The position numbers and the translations under genes were made by a program. 64,000 nucleotides of DNA from positions 186,001-250,000 of the forward strand of contig WEDG01000233.1 of assembly GCA_017591395.1 (NCBI GenBank), given 5' to 3'. The DNA is from Schistocephalus solidus. Lineage: Eukaryota; Platyhelminthes; Cestoda; Diphyllobothriidea; Diphyllobothriidae. The notes beneath the pieces were generated by a model, which did no database searches, had not been told where the DNA came from, and saw only the letters and a program-made list of their open reading frames with translations. Of the stretch, positions 1-9,464 are shown one piece after another; positions within the stretch are counted from its first letter, which is position 1; every line of letters starts with the position of its first letter.

Positions 1-609
1 AAGGTAACATGTTTTATAGACAGGGTTTACCTCCGAAAAAGGTTAAAGAAACGAAGTAAGTTAATTTGGATTTATTTTTGTTAAGGTTTTTGGTACTGAG
101 AGACTACGAAATTATCATGAGCGGCCGTTTGACATTTGACCGTAAATAATTTCTCTAAATGTAGTTAACCCAACAATATTTTTTTCATTCCATCTCAGTT
201 TACTGAACACCTTTCATGGAAGACATTTTGGCTATGTGGTCAGTCATTCTTTGTATTAAACGTTATGGAAATATTTCGTATATTGTAGAACACTACATGC
301 CGTTATGCAACTGCTCCGTAGAGATACGGAGTAAAGCATAAAGTAAATTTGAACGAACATGCCCCGTTACGTGATCTGTAAATGTGCAAAGGAGAAATCT
401 GTTCGAGCAGGTGAACAATGTTTTTATTATTTTAAGCTTTCATACTTCTGCGGGAGTCCCTTGTCAGAGACATCAGCAGCAATAAAATAGTATCAGCAGC
501 CACGGAGAGCATTGATGCCGCACAAGATGTTGCCATTGCACAATGTTCAAAGCTACCACGTGTAGCAGGGGGATGAAAAATTCAACACTGACGTATTCCC
601 AAAGAGCAG
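1..609. other. No gene recognised
   Basis: AT-rich sequence with no convincing reading frame. The last part (about 440-600) leads into the PLE endonuclease remnant and may be the same decayed element, but I cannot translate it convincingly. Confidence 0.5.
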
Positions 610-905
610 TCTGGGATAGTGTATCGCATTTCATGCCAAAAATGTCATTATATCTACACAGGCCACACTGAATGCATGATCGAATCGTGCCGTGCGACGT
701 GGCGATGAATTATCGTTAGTCGCTGTCCACGCTTACAATATGGGCCATCAGTTCAACTTCGCATCCGTCAAGATAATCGCTCACACCGGAAACAAGACGG
801 GCCGAGATTGGACTGATGCCTGGTCCACGGTTTGGAACTAAATCAACCGATCTTTCAAATTTTCATCGGCGTACAGAGCCTTGCGCAGTCACCTCCAGTC
901 TTGGG
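610..905 (+). pseudogene. Decayed PLE GIY-YIG endonuclease fragment (family D)
   Basis: Conceptual translation across several frames gives a degenerate GIY-YIG endonuclease of the Penelope type. A segment reading GIVYRISCQKCHYIYTGHTE corresponds to the GIY...YIG strand pair with the usual C-x2-C in between. Further on, translation gives a histidine-rich part (AVHAYNMGHQFNF) and a C-terminal INRSF..AYRALRSHLQS segment, which matches the INRxIDLxxAYQALR ending of the better PLEs in this window. Frameshifts and stops make it inactive. In PLEs this domain nicks target DNA to prime reverse transcription. The same subfamily recurs near 13.1 kb and 52.8 kb. No RT part is visible upstream. Confidence 0.7.
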
Positions 906-1484
906 TCATTACTTATTCACTGGTTTGTACCCCATGTAAGTTTGGCCTGTTCTATTGCTGCTGCCGATGGACTTCCGCCGGCGCTTTGAAGCTAACAGTA
1001 ATAAACAACTTGTGCCGGTGTTCAAACAGCCTTCTCCGTTGCTCATGAATTCTCCTGGATCTGGAACGTTTGCATTTATTCGTCAGTAAGGGTCCATTGA
1101 GTAAAGTTATCATCTGGGGTTTCACCCGACTGAGCAACTGTCAAGGGGTTCAATTGCAGAACTTTGAACTTAATGTTTGATCGTCGAAGAACTTCAAATC
1201 AAATCCCTCATCAAACACACATACTTTTGTTTATGGATGACTGAAACCGGTTACGAAGTCAAAGATGACCATCCTGGTCGCCAATAATTTTATTAGCACG
1301 AATTTATGCACGACTATGTGGTGAGAAGGCGCACATCTATCATGTTGCTTCATATCTTCTTCCTGTTGCGTATAGCAGATCCAAGAAGGTAATCGCCGAT
1401 ACCCATTCCAGAATGAACGCTATCTGTGACCGCTGTAGACTGGAAAACGAGGCGCAATAGTGAAAGAATACAAATTAACTCCCC
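906..1484. other. No gene recognised
   Basis: Mixed-composition sequence with only short frames of unremarkable composition. It may contain the 3' tail of the PLE fragment to its left. Confidence 0.45.
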
Positions 1485-1574
1485 TCCTGCCAGAAGGATA
1501 TTTATCTCGTTTTCATCCTGCCAAGAACACGAAAATAATGGAAATGTTTACGGACATCAGGAAGACCAAACACA

Positions 1575-1618
1575 CTTATCTGATGATGGAAAGAAGAAAG
1601 TTTCCGAAACTTTATTCC
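1575..1618 (+). ncRNA. Hammerhead-like motif in left PLE C terminal repeat
   Basis: Exact core CTGATGA (1580-1586), stem II GGAAA/TTTCC (1588-1592/1601-1605), then GAAA (1606-1609). The stem III/cleavage segment that reads ACGTC in the right-hand repeat is decayed to ACTTT here, and stem I is not convincing. This copy is predicted inactive. Confidence 0.55.
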
Positions 1619-1779
1619 AATTAACTCAGGTTTACGAAATCGTCCCTTCTTAATCAAAGACTGCGAGGGATGGTGAGCAGGATAAGATAGCTGGATCTGG
1701 AAACCTAGCCAGCTTCGAAACAATCATATCGTCAACAAATCTTACAGAAGAAGAGCAGTTTGCAATTCGCAGCAGTACT

Positions 1780-3515
1780 GTGCATGCCTTTATGAACCGA
1801 AGTAAGCACTCAACATTATCTTTGCCATTAAAGAAAGCACTCAAGGTACTTAAGCAAGCAAAAGACATGATAATTTTACCTGCCGATAAAGGAGCTGCCA
1901 CCACCATCCTAAACAAACAAGGCTACACAGGGAAGATGCTTTCACACTTAAAAGACGATTCAACATACAAACATTTGTCTGCAGACCCCAGAAAAACCCA
2001 AAACTCGTGCATTGCACTGAAAGGGCTTACGGGAAGGAAATTAATATCAGGAGTTCTTGCCAAATCCTTAAATCAGCAGGAACCCGCCATTGCAAAAATA
2101 CATCGTCTTCCAAAAAATTCACAAATCCAGTATCCCAGTGCGACCGATAGTCTCCTTAATTGGTGTGCCAAACTTTAAAATTGCAAAGTGACTATTTCAC
2201 CAGTTTAATTCACTGCAAAGAAATCTGTATTCTCCATTGGAGATTCAAAATTTTTTCTAAACAAAGTAAAAGGAAGCACAGTTAAATCTGATGAGGAAAT
2301 GTTGTCATTCGATCTGGTCTCACTCTTCCCCTCGATCCCTATTGATTTAGTGAGAGCATGCACCGAAGAACTACTCCAGGTCTACGTCACTGATGTACCT
2401 GCCGATGCTTTACTCCAAATCCTATACCTTTTTCTAGAAACCAATATTTACTTCTCCGGCCAATGCCTTCAACAACTTAAAGAAGCCCCTATGGGGACGC
2501 CCATATCTGTCTTCCTGGCAAAGCTTTAATGCAGAAATTGGAATCAATAGCTCTTCCTTATGTTAAACCAAATTTGTGGCTGCAAAATGCAGATGATAAA
2601 TTTGTCATCATCAACAAAGAACTAATAGACCTACTCCACAAAAATCTAAACTCCATATTTCCAGGAATTGAATTCACGGTCGAAACGGAAGCTGATGGAC
2701 AACTCCCATTTCTGGATGTCCTCGTACATCGGAAAACTGATGGATCACTCCACACCTCAGTTTACCGGAAAGAATCATATTCTGAGGTCGTCATACACTT
2801 TGATAGTAATCATCCTATCGCTCACAAACAGAGTTCTGTCTGCAGTCTCCTTAATTGAGCCAAATACATTGCTCTGATGAAGAAAGTTATCGAGCTGAAA
2901 TGAAATACCTCTTTAACTTGTTCTCTAAAAATGGATATCCATTTGACTTCGTGCATCGATGCCTGAAGCGACCAGAATTTAAAGACAAAGTACTTTTACA
3001 CGACATTGCCACCCAGGCACCCAAAACAATGACCGGGCGAACTCTCCCATACGTGAAAAATGTATCAAAGCTTATGAAAGACAGCAAATAAATCACCAGA
3101 TACAAGTAGTACACCTACCTCATCTACTATACGCTCACAGCTTGTACATCCTAAGGACAGGGTTAGCTACCTGGATAAAAAAGTTGTTGTCTACAAAATC
3201 CCATGTTCCAGTTGTAATGCCGTTTATTTTGGACAAACTGGGAAATCTGTCTCAACCCGCCCACACGAACATCAGTTAGCGGTTAGAAGATAAGACACTT
3301 TATGCCATATGGTTATGCACATGCTGGAAACGGGGCATAAATTTGCATGGGAGAAAACACGGATTGTTGGTACCTGCCCAACCATAAAAGGCCGTGAATT
3401 CCTGGAAGCCATGCATTTAGATGAGGCATGCATCAACCGCCATATCGATTTGGATGCCTCATACAAAATCGTTAAGTACAAATTCAAACGCGGAGAACCA
3501 ATCACGACAGGATGA
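1780..3515 (+). pseudogene. PLE C reverse transcriptase plus GIY-YIG endonuclease, decayed
   Basis: Several frames joined by stops and frameshifts encode a Penelope-type polyprotein. Frame 1780-2178 carries the pre-RT segment with ILPADKGAATTILNK. Frame 2299-2529 has RT motif A (SFDLVSLFPSIP) and motif B (PMGTPIS). Frame 2529-2858 has the catalytic block as NADDKFVI in place of YVDD, then QLPFLDVLVHRKTDGSLHTS. Frame 2855-3091 is the linker. From about 3195 comes the endonuclease (VVYKIPCSSCNAVYFGQTGK, then RPHEH) with an in-frame stop near 3290. Frame 3309-3515 carries the histidine and C-terminal part ending in INRHIDLDASYK. The RT would use RNA as template at a nick made by the endonuclease. 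The first catalytic-box residue is changed and the frame is broken, so this copy is dead. The same subfamily recurs at 21.4-22.3 kb and 42.3 kb. Confidence 0.88.
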
Positions 3516-3993
3516 CAAAATACACTCAACGTGTTTTGGTTCGGATTTCGCCCAACCGTCGAATATTTTGTTAAACACGGTTAATTAATAAATTGTTCCT
3601 GTACAGAACCCGTAGTCTATAGACGGTCCTGGGGAACAAGTATTGAAAACAAAAGCATTAATTTTTTCAGTTTTCCCAAAGAATTTCCTTTTTTCTCATT
3701 GAACCTCTTAGAATGCCTGTATTTCATCGCACACAACGGATGCCAGAAAAAAATAAGAGAGAAGCCGGCCGTCAGCGACTAATCAGTCCGTTGGCTGACG
3801 GGGATAGGCCACCATGCACGCTAACTTGCCCAAAAATACGACGGTAGAAAAAGGAACATAAAACACGCGAGTGGAGAGATTAAGCCTAATCAGCAGCGAA
3901 CAGGCAGTTCAAGGTTCATACTCCGAGCAGGAATATAATACAAGGCAGGCATCAAGGCTGAAAAAGCGAAGACTGGCAGGAAGATCAACCACA

Positions 3994-4037
3994 GGACTCT
4001 GTTGATGGAAACGAGGAGGTTTCCGAAACGTCAGTCC
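3994..4037 (+). ncRNA. Hammerhead-like ribozyme in right PLE C terminal repeat
   Basis: Stem I GGACT (3994-3998) pairs with AGTCC (4033-4037). Core reads CTGTTGA (consensus CUGANGA, one mismatch at A6). Stem II is a perfect 6-bp GGAAAC/GTTTCC. Then GAAACGTC, where ACGT is the minimal palindromic stem III and C is the cleavage nucleotide. The core mismatch probably weakens or abolishes cleavage. Confidence 0.7.
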
Positions 4038-4146
4038 AAATACATTCTGGTCCATGAACTCGCACAATCCTCTTCGTATTTTGAGTAGGTTGATAAGCTC
4101 CATAAGATATCTAGACCTCAAATCTTCACTCATATTGCTATATGCT

Positions 4147-4440
4147 ATGGGCAGCTATGCAGCCCTCCGCTCAGCATGCAAGTGGGAGGCTTTCGCGAAG
4201 CGATAGTCATCCACATAAAGTCAGCTGAAATTTCTGCTCCGGTGTCTTGACGAATGTGTCTTGCCTAAATGCCTCAGGTATGGCCTGCCTGTTAAAACTG
4301 ATCTTTGCTAAAGGACGATGGCAGGCTTCAAGAAGCGACTGATCAAAGTCCTCATACAGGATTGCCACGCATATATTCACGAATGCCACCGTAAAAAAGA
4401 ATACCACTCTGTTTCTTGCCAGTAAACTTAACAGCGAATG
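4147..4440 (+). pseudogene. N-terminal region of a second, tandem PLE C copy
   Basis: One plus frame with three internal stops (TAG, TAA, TAA) translates to a segment similar by eye to the N-terminal region of the PLE at 24-27 kb. ALRSACKWEAFAKR aligns with ALKSARRWEIFALR, LLRCLDECVLPKCLRYGLPV with LHRCLDNHVLPKSLSYKPPV, and IKVLIQDCH with IRVLLQDCH. It begins about 110 bases after the hammerhead of the right terminal repeat of PLE C, as expected for the next unit of a head-to-tail PLE tandem. It is cut off before the RT core; the (TA)n tract and SINE array follow. Confidence 0.75.
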
Positions 4441-4522
4441 AGTTGGCAACCCTCTAAGTGGCCAGACTTGAAAGTGCTCGGTGTCATCGAAAGTTATGCC
4501 AGAAAGTTACGGAGAAGTGTAA

Positions 4523-4523
<1 letters not shown>

Positions 4524-4564
<41 letters not shown>
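4524..4564. repeat. (TA)n microsatellite
   Basis: About 40 bases of alternating AT with one G interruption. It ends exactly where the first SINE unit begins with its hammerhead stem I. Confidence 0.95.
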
Positions 4565-4565
<1 letters not shown>

Positions 4566-4607
4566 CTGGCTGATGACGGCTAATAAGCCAGAAATGGCCA
4601 TTCCGGT
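4565..4607 (+). ncRNA. Hammerhead ribozyme motif, SINE unit 1
   Basis: Stem I ACTGG (4565-4569) pairs with CCGGT (4603-4607), including one G:U. Core CTGATGA is exact (4570-4576). Stem II is GGCT/AGCC with AATA loop, then GAAA. Stem III is the self-complementary ATGGCCAT, followed by T as nucleotide 17. The closing base pair of stem II (C...A) is non-canonical, so activity is uncertain. Confidence 0.75.
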
Positions 4608-4780
4608 CTCCCTTGTCTTTGTTGGTTCCACATTAGCAAAATATGCTGCACGTCGCTATGCGACCGCCTGCGAGGGCTCTAGTCTGAGCTCCAGGGCACA
4701 ACGGAACATTCATGTTCCTTAAGCAGATCAGTGAGCAACACCCTATCATCATATTCCCGAACGCAACCGGCAAAAACAAC

Positions 4781-4853
4781 GAGCCCATTTCTCAATGGTA
4801 GAGCGTTAGACTCAAATACCAAAGGTCGCGGGTTCGAATCCCAGGTTTGCCAC
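4781..4853 (+). promoter_or_regulatory. tRNA-like segment with pol III A and B boxes, SINE unit 1
   Basis: Box A region TTTCTCAATGG (4788-4798) is slightly decayed. Box B GGTTCGAATCC (4831-4841) matches consensus exactly. The text between them resembles a tRNA anticodon arm (loop CTCAAAT, so a CAA anticodon). Acceptor and T stems do not pair fully, so this is a tRNA-derived promoter, not a tRNA gene. Confidence 0.75.
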
Positions 4854-4870
4854 ACTTGGGATTGGGAATG

Positions 4871-4913
4871 ACTGGCTTATGACGGCTTATAAGCCAGAAA
4901 TGGTCATTCCATT
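4871..4913 (+). ncRNA. Decayed hammerhead motif, SINE unit 2
   Basis: Same fold as unit 1, but the core reads CTTATGA (essential G5 changed to T), so it should be inactive. Stem II GGCT/AGCC and GAAA are kept; stem III is ATGGTCAT. Confidence 0.65.
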
Positions 4914-5085
4914 CTCCGTTGCCTTATCGGTTCCACATAACCAACATATGCTACACTTTGCTTTGCGACCCCCTGCGAGGGCTCTTGTCCTAGCTCCAAA
5001 GCACAACGAATCATACTTGTTCCTTTAGCAGCTCTGTGAGCAACCCACTATAATCATATTCCCGAGCGCAACCGATAAAAATAAC

Positions 5086-5157
5086 GAGCCCGTGGCTCAA
5101 TGGTAGATCATTCGACTCAAATACCAAAGGTCGCGGGTTCGAATCCCAGGTGTGCCA
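5086..5157 (+). promoter_or_regulatory. tRNA-like segment with pol III A and B boxes, SINE unit 2
   Basis: Box A TGGCTCAATGG (5093-5103) fits the consensus. Box B GGTTCGAATCC (5136-5146) is exact. Spacing between boxes is that of a normal tRNA. The acceptor ends do not pair, so a functional tRNA is unlikely. Transcription would run downstream into the next unit and its hammerhead. Confidence 0.8.
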
Positions 5158-5174
5158 CACTTGGGATTGGGTAT

Positions 5175-5216
5175 GTCTGCCTGACGAAGGCTTATTAGCC
5201 TGAAATGGCCATTCCA
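5175..5216 (+). ncRNA. Hammerhead ribozyme motif, SINE unit 3
   Basis: Core CTGACGA (5181-5187) fits CUGANGA. Stem II AGGCT/AGCCT is a perfect 5-bp stem with TATT loop, better than in unit 1. GAAA is followed by stem III ATGGCCAT. Stem I (GTCTGC against CCATTC) pairs poorly here. Confidence 0.65.
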
Positions 5217-5358
5217 TTCTCCGTTGTCTTTGTCGGTTCCACATTATCAACATATGCTACACGTCGCTATGCGACCGCCTGCGAGGGCTCTAGTCTGAGC
5301 TCCAGGGCACAACGGAACATACATGTTCGTTAATCAGATTGGTGAGCAACACACTATC

Positions 5359-5373
5359 ATATATATATATATA
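5359..5373. repeat. Short (TA)n tract between SINE trimer and satellite
   Basis: About 15 bases of alternating AT. It follows the sequence CACTATCAT, the same SINE sequence that adjoins (TA)n at 23715. Confidence 0.9.
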
Positions 5374-5530
5374 AGTCAAACAAGTGCGTTACACATACTG
5401 AGGTGCTTCGGATCTCACTCGATCCCCTTTTGTCTGCCCGCCCGGCAGCTAGCTACCGGCGATAAACGGACGTTGTGTCATAGGACACATATCACATATA
5501 ATGCACAGGTATTTTGCTAGGCCTGTAACA

Positions 5531-5587
5531 GGCAAGACGCAGACAGCTGTTTCACGGTTGTTACCGATTAGCATTTCGTCATATGCC
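5531..5587 (-). ncRNA. Decayed satellite hammerhead, 237-bp unit 1
   Basis: On the minus strand, stem II CGGT/ACCG, GAAA and stem III ACAGCTGT are intact. The core that reads CTGATGA in other units is CTAAT- here, so this copy should be inactive. Confidence 0.65.
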
Positions 5588-5767
5588 TTTTGCTGTTAGG
5601 CAAATAAACAAGTCAAACAAGTGCGTAACACTCACTGATGTGGTTAGGATCTCACTCGATCCCCTTTTGTCTGCCCTCCCGGCAGCTAGCTACCGGCGCT
5701 AAACGGACGTTGTGTCATAGGACACATACCACATATAATGCACATGTAGTTGGCTAGGGCTGTAACA

Positions 5768-5824
5768 GGCAAGACGTAGACAGCTGTTTCACGGTTGTTA
5801 CCGATCATCAGTACGTCATATGCC
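5768..5824 (-). ncRNA. Hammerhead ribozyme, best-paired copy, 237-bp unit 2
   Basis: Minus strand: outer stem I GGCA/TGCC, internal loop, inner stem I ACGTA/TACGT (fully Watson-Crick), core CTGATGA exact, stem II CGGT/ACCG with an AACA loop, GAAA, palindromic stem III ACAGCTGT, and cleavage nucleotide C before TACGT. All conserved catalytic positions are present. A T:T apposition closes stem II next to the core. This is a complete type I hammerhead by inspection. Confidence 0.85.
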
Positions 5825-5987
5825 TTGTGCTGTGAGGTAAATAAACAAGTCAAACAAGTGCGTAACACTCACTGATGTGGTTAGGATCTCACTCGATCCC
5901 ATTTTGTCCCCCCGCCCGTCAGCTAGCTCCCGTCGATACACAAACGTTGTGTCATAGGACACAAACCACTTGTTTATGTACCTCACT

Positions 5988-6050
5988 GCACAATGCATAT
6001 GACGTACTGATTATCAGTAGCAACCGTGAAACAGCTTACTGCATCTTGTT
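5988..6050 (+). ncRNA. Decayed satellite hammerhead in the inverted unit
   Basis: On the plus strand the core reads CTGATTA (G8 changed to T), followed by a stem II remnant, GAAAC and AGCT. Orientation is opposite to the two preceding units. Confidence 0.6.
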
Positions 6051-6067
6051 TGTTGCGGGTTGAAGCA

Positions 6068-6180
6068 GAGGTATTAGCTTAAAGCCCAGACACGTGTTTT
6101 GCCAGCGTTCTGCCGCTGTCTGACAGTTGCGCGGCGTCCGGCTCAGCAGTAGATCACACAGTGTTCCCTGTATGCCTTCT
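6068..6180 (-). mobile_element. PLE terminal-repeat fragment with decayed hammerhead
   Basis: The reverse complement matches the hammerhead repeat at 22684-22772: the palindrome ACACGTGT and CTGGGCTTTAAGC are kept. Core is CTGCTGA (A6 lost) and GAAA is changed to AAAA, so it is inactive. It abuts the inverted satellite unit directly. Confidence 0.7.
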
Positions 6181-6361
6181 GGTAGATAATACAGTTCAGG
6201 TATTTCTGTCTTTTTTAATTTTCTCAGATTGCTATGTTAAAGTTTATCAGTCTTTGTGAAGTAGAATAGGCAAAGTAGACAGATTTACTCTAAGTTAGTG
6301 ATTTAAGCATCGGAAAATCAAAAAACAAGCAATTTCTAAACTGAATTAACTAATAGAAAAC

Positions 6362-6490
6362 ACGCAGGAACGCTGGGATGTCTCAATTATGAGTTGGATC
6401 CTTCTCAGTTATGTCAAGCAACGACAGAATACAAACAAAAAACGTGCCTCGGCTTTTAGCCAGTACTTGTGTTTCGAATATGGTTACACG
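6362..6490 (+). mobile_element. Older remnant of the same PLE terminal repeat
   Basis: Contains ACGCTGGGATG near the start and GGCTTTTAGCCAGTACTTGTG near the end, the two sides of stem I of the 22.7-kb hammerhead repeat, with a degraded core between them. Confidence 0.5.
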
Positions 6491-9230
6491 TGTTACCACT
6501 AATTATAGATTTTTCTGATTGATTTCCAATGCCTTTATAAAGTAAAATAGATTCACAGAAAACACGGACGTCACGTTAAGAAGCTGGCTTTTAAACGAAT
6601 TTCTTTTCGATGACTTACAAAATGCATACTTTGCATAGAATGGCTACTTACAGAGTATGAATTTTTCATATTTTTTAATGCGTTATAAATCCAAATATAT
6701 TTAATATAAAATATGCAAAAATATTTTCTGGTTCTTAAGTGTATTTAAATAAGTTTTATATAAAGTTATTAATTTAAAAAGGATCTCTTTCCATTTGAAA
6801 TATCTTTTTTAACTGCCGAATACTTTTACCTCCGACAGTCACTGAACTTATATTCAAGTCTTGCAAATTACATGTCATATAAAATTCGGTATATGAAAAC
6901 GCACATTATTTTATGCTTTGCGAGAAGGGCCAAGCTGTTCTATTGAAAATGTGCAATAATAATATTTTATCTGATACGACGTATTCCGAATGAACATTTC
7001 ACGGTCTTAAACATGTCCTAATTAGAGCGTTTTTAAACAAAAAGGTAGTTTTTCTTTGAGAATAATATTTAAACATAATATTATTTGCTGTCAGCCCAGG
7101 AAAAAAAAGAATATTTTGAATATGCTTTTAAGTAATTATATTTGAATAGACAAGGGCAATAAACATCAATCACAAAAATGCATACTATGTTATAAGCTAT
7201 TTATACAGAGGAAGCTTTTTAGAGGGGATTAGAAAGAATTTAATTGAAAGGTCAGCATTCGGGGATGTTTGAAATATTTTGGGATTAGGGTGCACTAAAA
7301 TAAGTGTTTCCAACTTACCCAAGTAATTTGTTAGAATCAAAAACACATTTTACAATTTCGATTGACACATTATGAGATAAGGTATCCTTTTGTAATCCTG
7401 CAGAAAACCCATATTCTCTGTTCTTCCTACTAAATATGCATTTAGATTTTACTTTGGAGATCTGTGTCAATCTGGAAACCCTGGCAGTTTTATTTTTGCC
7501 GGATAAGACGGTGGTTTAACATTGTATTCCATCTCGATAGAGAGTTGAACTTCTAGAAAAGAGAGAAATGCTCTGTCAACGGACATTTATAACTGCAGGG
7601 CTTGTGTGAATTAACCAGCACAGGGGTAAATAGACAAGCCAAGCGCGACCCATTTCTCCCTGAGTTAATGACATTCATTTTTTCGTTGGTTGCGTAACAA
7701 TTGCAACGGAAGTACTTCAAATATGAGCGTTTTAATCCCGCGAGCACTTACACCTTGGCACAAGAGAGAGGTAAGTACTGATAAAAGGTTGAATTTGTCT
7801 GACTTTCGACGATTCAATTGGAAGAGTTTTTGCAGGATAGAGGGGCCGAGATGGGGTTGAAGCATGGCAGAGCAAGCCAGGATGTTGATCCTCACTGACC
7901 TCCTACTTATTTGATGCGTGGTAGCATGGGGAACTTTCGAAACGACGGCAGAAAGGTCAATACCATAGTGCAGCCAAAAGCTCTGCTAATTAATTTGCCT
8001 CACCGTTGCATTCGCCTGGGGATTTACAAATGCCAGTGCAACAAACATCGTGCCAGCACGCAGACATCTGAATAAGCAAGTCGCATGTTTCGCTTTCCAC
8101 TTAATCAGCAAACATTTCCGGCCATGTATTTTGACATCCACTGTGCCCTGATTAATTTGACAACCTGCAAGATTAGAGAGGAGGAGGAGGAGTTTTCTGC
8201 CAATTTTTAAGGCAACGCAAAGAACGCAAATAGCCGATAAAAAAGGAGGATGGAAGTACAATGCACAAGCAGTGGGCATTTTATCCGGACAAGTCTGTAC
8301 TTTCACATTCACAACAATCGTCATAACGTGCTTGTTCAAGGCCACCCACTTGAACTGTTCGCTAGAAAGGCGTGCAGAAATGAACTTCCTGTGCTCACAT
8401 GTCAGAGTGCGGTCGGTTGCGTAATATGCTAAAGAAGCCAGATCTACCAAAGCTCTGAAAACACCAGCAAACTGGATGAAAGCTGAAGAACGTCATACTA
8501 GTGGAAATATTATAATTTCAATGAGCTTACTGTATAGGACGAAACACTCAAGTAGATGCGTCTGTGAGTTGGCAGTTTTCCAAAGAGCGCTTTTGGATCT
8601 CCATAATGAGGTCCTGTTTGGAGGACACAGTGATGCCTTTCAACAGCAGTATTCCCATGCTGGATGCAACACTAGAGATGGCAGTCCGGATTGGCATCGG
8701 TCTGAAACCAATATTTAATATACCCAGTATGCAAATAAGGTATTACACCGAACACCGGATTTTCACCATCTAGCATCCCCCTTTCACCATCACCACCTCA
8801 ACTGCCACTAATTCATATCATGTATTTCCCATTAACCAAGATTTTCACTCTAGTCACTAACACTGAACCTAACTTTGGTCGCCAGTGAATTAACCAATCT
8901 ATGGTGAAAATGTTGCGATCGAGCTTAAATACTTTATTCAAAGCAGAGCCTCAACGATTTTAGCCTGCTCAACTAGCGAATCATAAGTCAGGAGTCTACG
9001 GCAAATGAAGTGCTAGTAGAAGGGTATCGTTGAGAGCAGCTTCCACGCATTATAATGTATAGCTGCTGCCAGAATTTGCAGTTTTCAAGTTGGAACTTTA
9101 ACTTAACAAAAAAGGCTTTCTCGATCGCTTCGAATAGTTGTTTTATTTATGGATTTGACGTCTTCACCAGCACCCTCCTATAACTTTAAACTTCTCACAT
9201 GCACCTTACCCTTTTTCGTTTTATGGAAGT
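6491..9230. other. AT-rich DNA without recognised genes
   Basis: No PLE, SINE, RNA gene or splice-compatible exon was recognised. The longest frame (7986-8450, minus, 154 codons) has no family features I know. An 11-bp inverted repeat ATTTTCACCAT/ATGGTGAAAAT bounds 8759-8911 but lacks an obvious target duplication. Confidence 0.45.
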
Positions 9231-9464
9231 GTGAGGAACATCGGAAGAAGGGTGCTTATTTTATCCAAACTGTTTAGCTCAACGCCTATGGCAGCAAACA
9301 ACCATGGTGATAATATGGGTTTAGGAAAGATAGAAGAGCCCTGCTGCAAAGCTGTTAACGCTGAAGCAGCCAGATTGTCTAGTAAAGACGAAAAGGCTTT
9401 GGAAACTAATTCTTCTCAGGAAAGAATATCGTCGGAGGTTAAAATGCAGCTTCTGGCCAGTTGA
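9231..9464 (+). CDS. Hypothetical small protein, possibly mitochondrially targeted
   Basis: I do not recognise this 77-residue frame. Its first ~20 residues (MRNIGRRVLILSKLFSSTPM) are rich in Arg, Leu and Ser with no acidic residue, as in mitochondrial presequences. The rest is hydrophilic, with many Glu, Lys, Ala and Ser residues and a Cys-Cys pair. An AATAAA lies about 110 bases past the stop (near 9575), so a single-exon gene or retrocopy is conceivable. No promoter or splice evidence was found, and length alone does not exclude chance in this AT-rich DNA. It could equally be an exon fragment or noise. Confidence 0.2.
   Translation: MRNIGRRVLILSKLFSSTPMAANNHGDNMGLGKIEEPCCKAVNAEAARLSSKDEKALETNSSQERISSEVKMQLLAS

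Larger units (their letters stand above)
1485..4140 (+). mobile_element. Penelope-like element C with terminal repeats at both ends
   Basis: This is the most complete plus-strand PLE. Similar sequences lie near each end (about 1490-1640 and 3930-4080). Both have a GGAAA...TTTCC hairpin followed by GAAAC, preceded by CTGATGA (left) or CTGTTGA (right). These are the pseudo-LTRs with hammerhead motifs that are known from PLEs. Between them lie the RT and GIY-YIG regions in order. The N-terminal RT region expected next to the left repeat is largely missing (internal deletion), yet it is present just beyond the right repeat (4147-4440). That indicates a head-to-tail tandem of two copies, a common PLE arrangement. 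Boundaries are approximate. Confidence 0.75.
4565..5357 (+). mobile_element. Tandem trimer of a ~305-bp tRNA-derived, hammerhead-bearing repeat
   Basis: Three head-to-tail units start near 4565, 4870 and 5175; the third is truncated. Each begins with a hammerhead motif, continues through a ~200-base body, and in units 1 and 2 ends with a tRNA-like segment (about 4781-4853 and 5086-5157) with RNA polymerase III A and B boxes. The combination of hammerhead, pol III promoter and tandem monomers is the known architecture of the schistosome SM-alpha repeat. Homology to SM-alpha itself is not shown. Units differ by scattered substitutions, so this is an old insertion. (TA)n tracts lie on both sides. 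Other copies: 23716-23926, 63965-64000, and remnants at 11.5 kb and 54 kb. Confidence 0.85.
5374..6065. repeat. Diverged ~237-bp units of the hammerhead satellite, last one inverted
   Basis: Unit phase points recur at 5375, 5612 and 5849 (period 237). The units match the 232-bp monomer of the big array at 30.5-39.2 kb but have many substitutions. Near 5972 the sequence switches to the reverse complement of the hammerhead part of the unit (5973-6050), so the block ends with an inverted partial unit. These copies are older or from another subfamily than the homogeneous array. Confidence 0.9.

Noticed and set aside
4781..5157. Two functional tRNA genes
   Set aside because: A and B boxes are good, but acceptor ends do not pair and the T stem pairs only partly. 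The segments sit inside a repeated SINE unit.
7986..8450. 154-codon minus-strand gene
   Set aside because: No recognisable domain, no signal or splice context, and mixed composition. Plus-strand text GIYKCQCN near 8020 hinted at a PLE endonuclease but nothing after it fits.
8759..8911. Short MITE bounded by ATTTTCACCAT inverted repeats
   Set aside because: Only 11 bp of inverted repeat and no matching flanking duplication.
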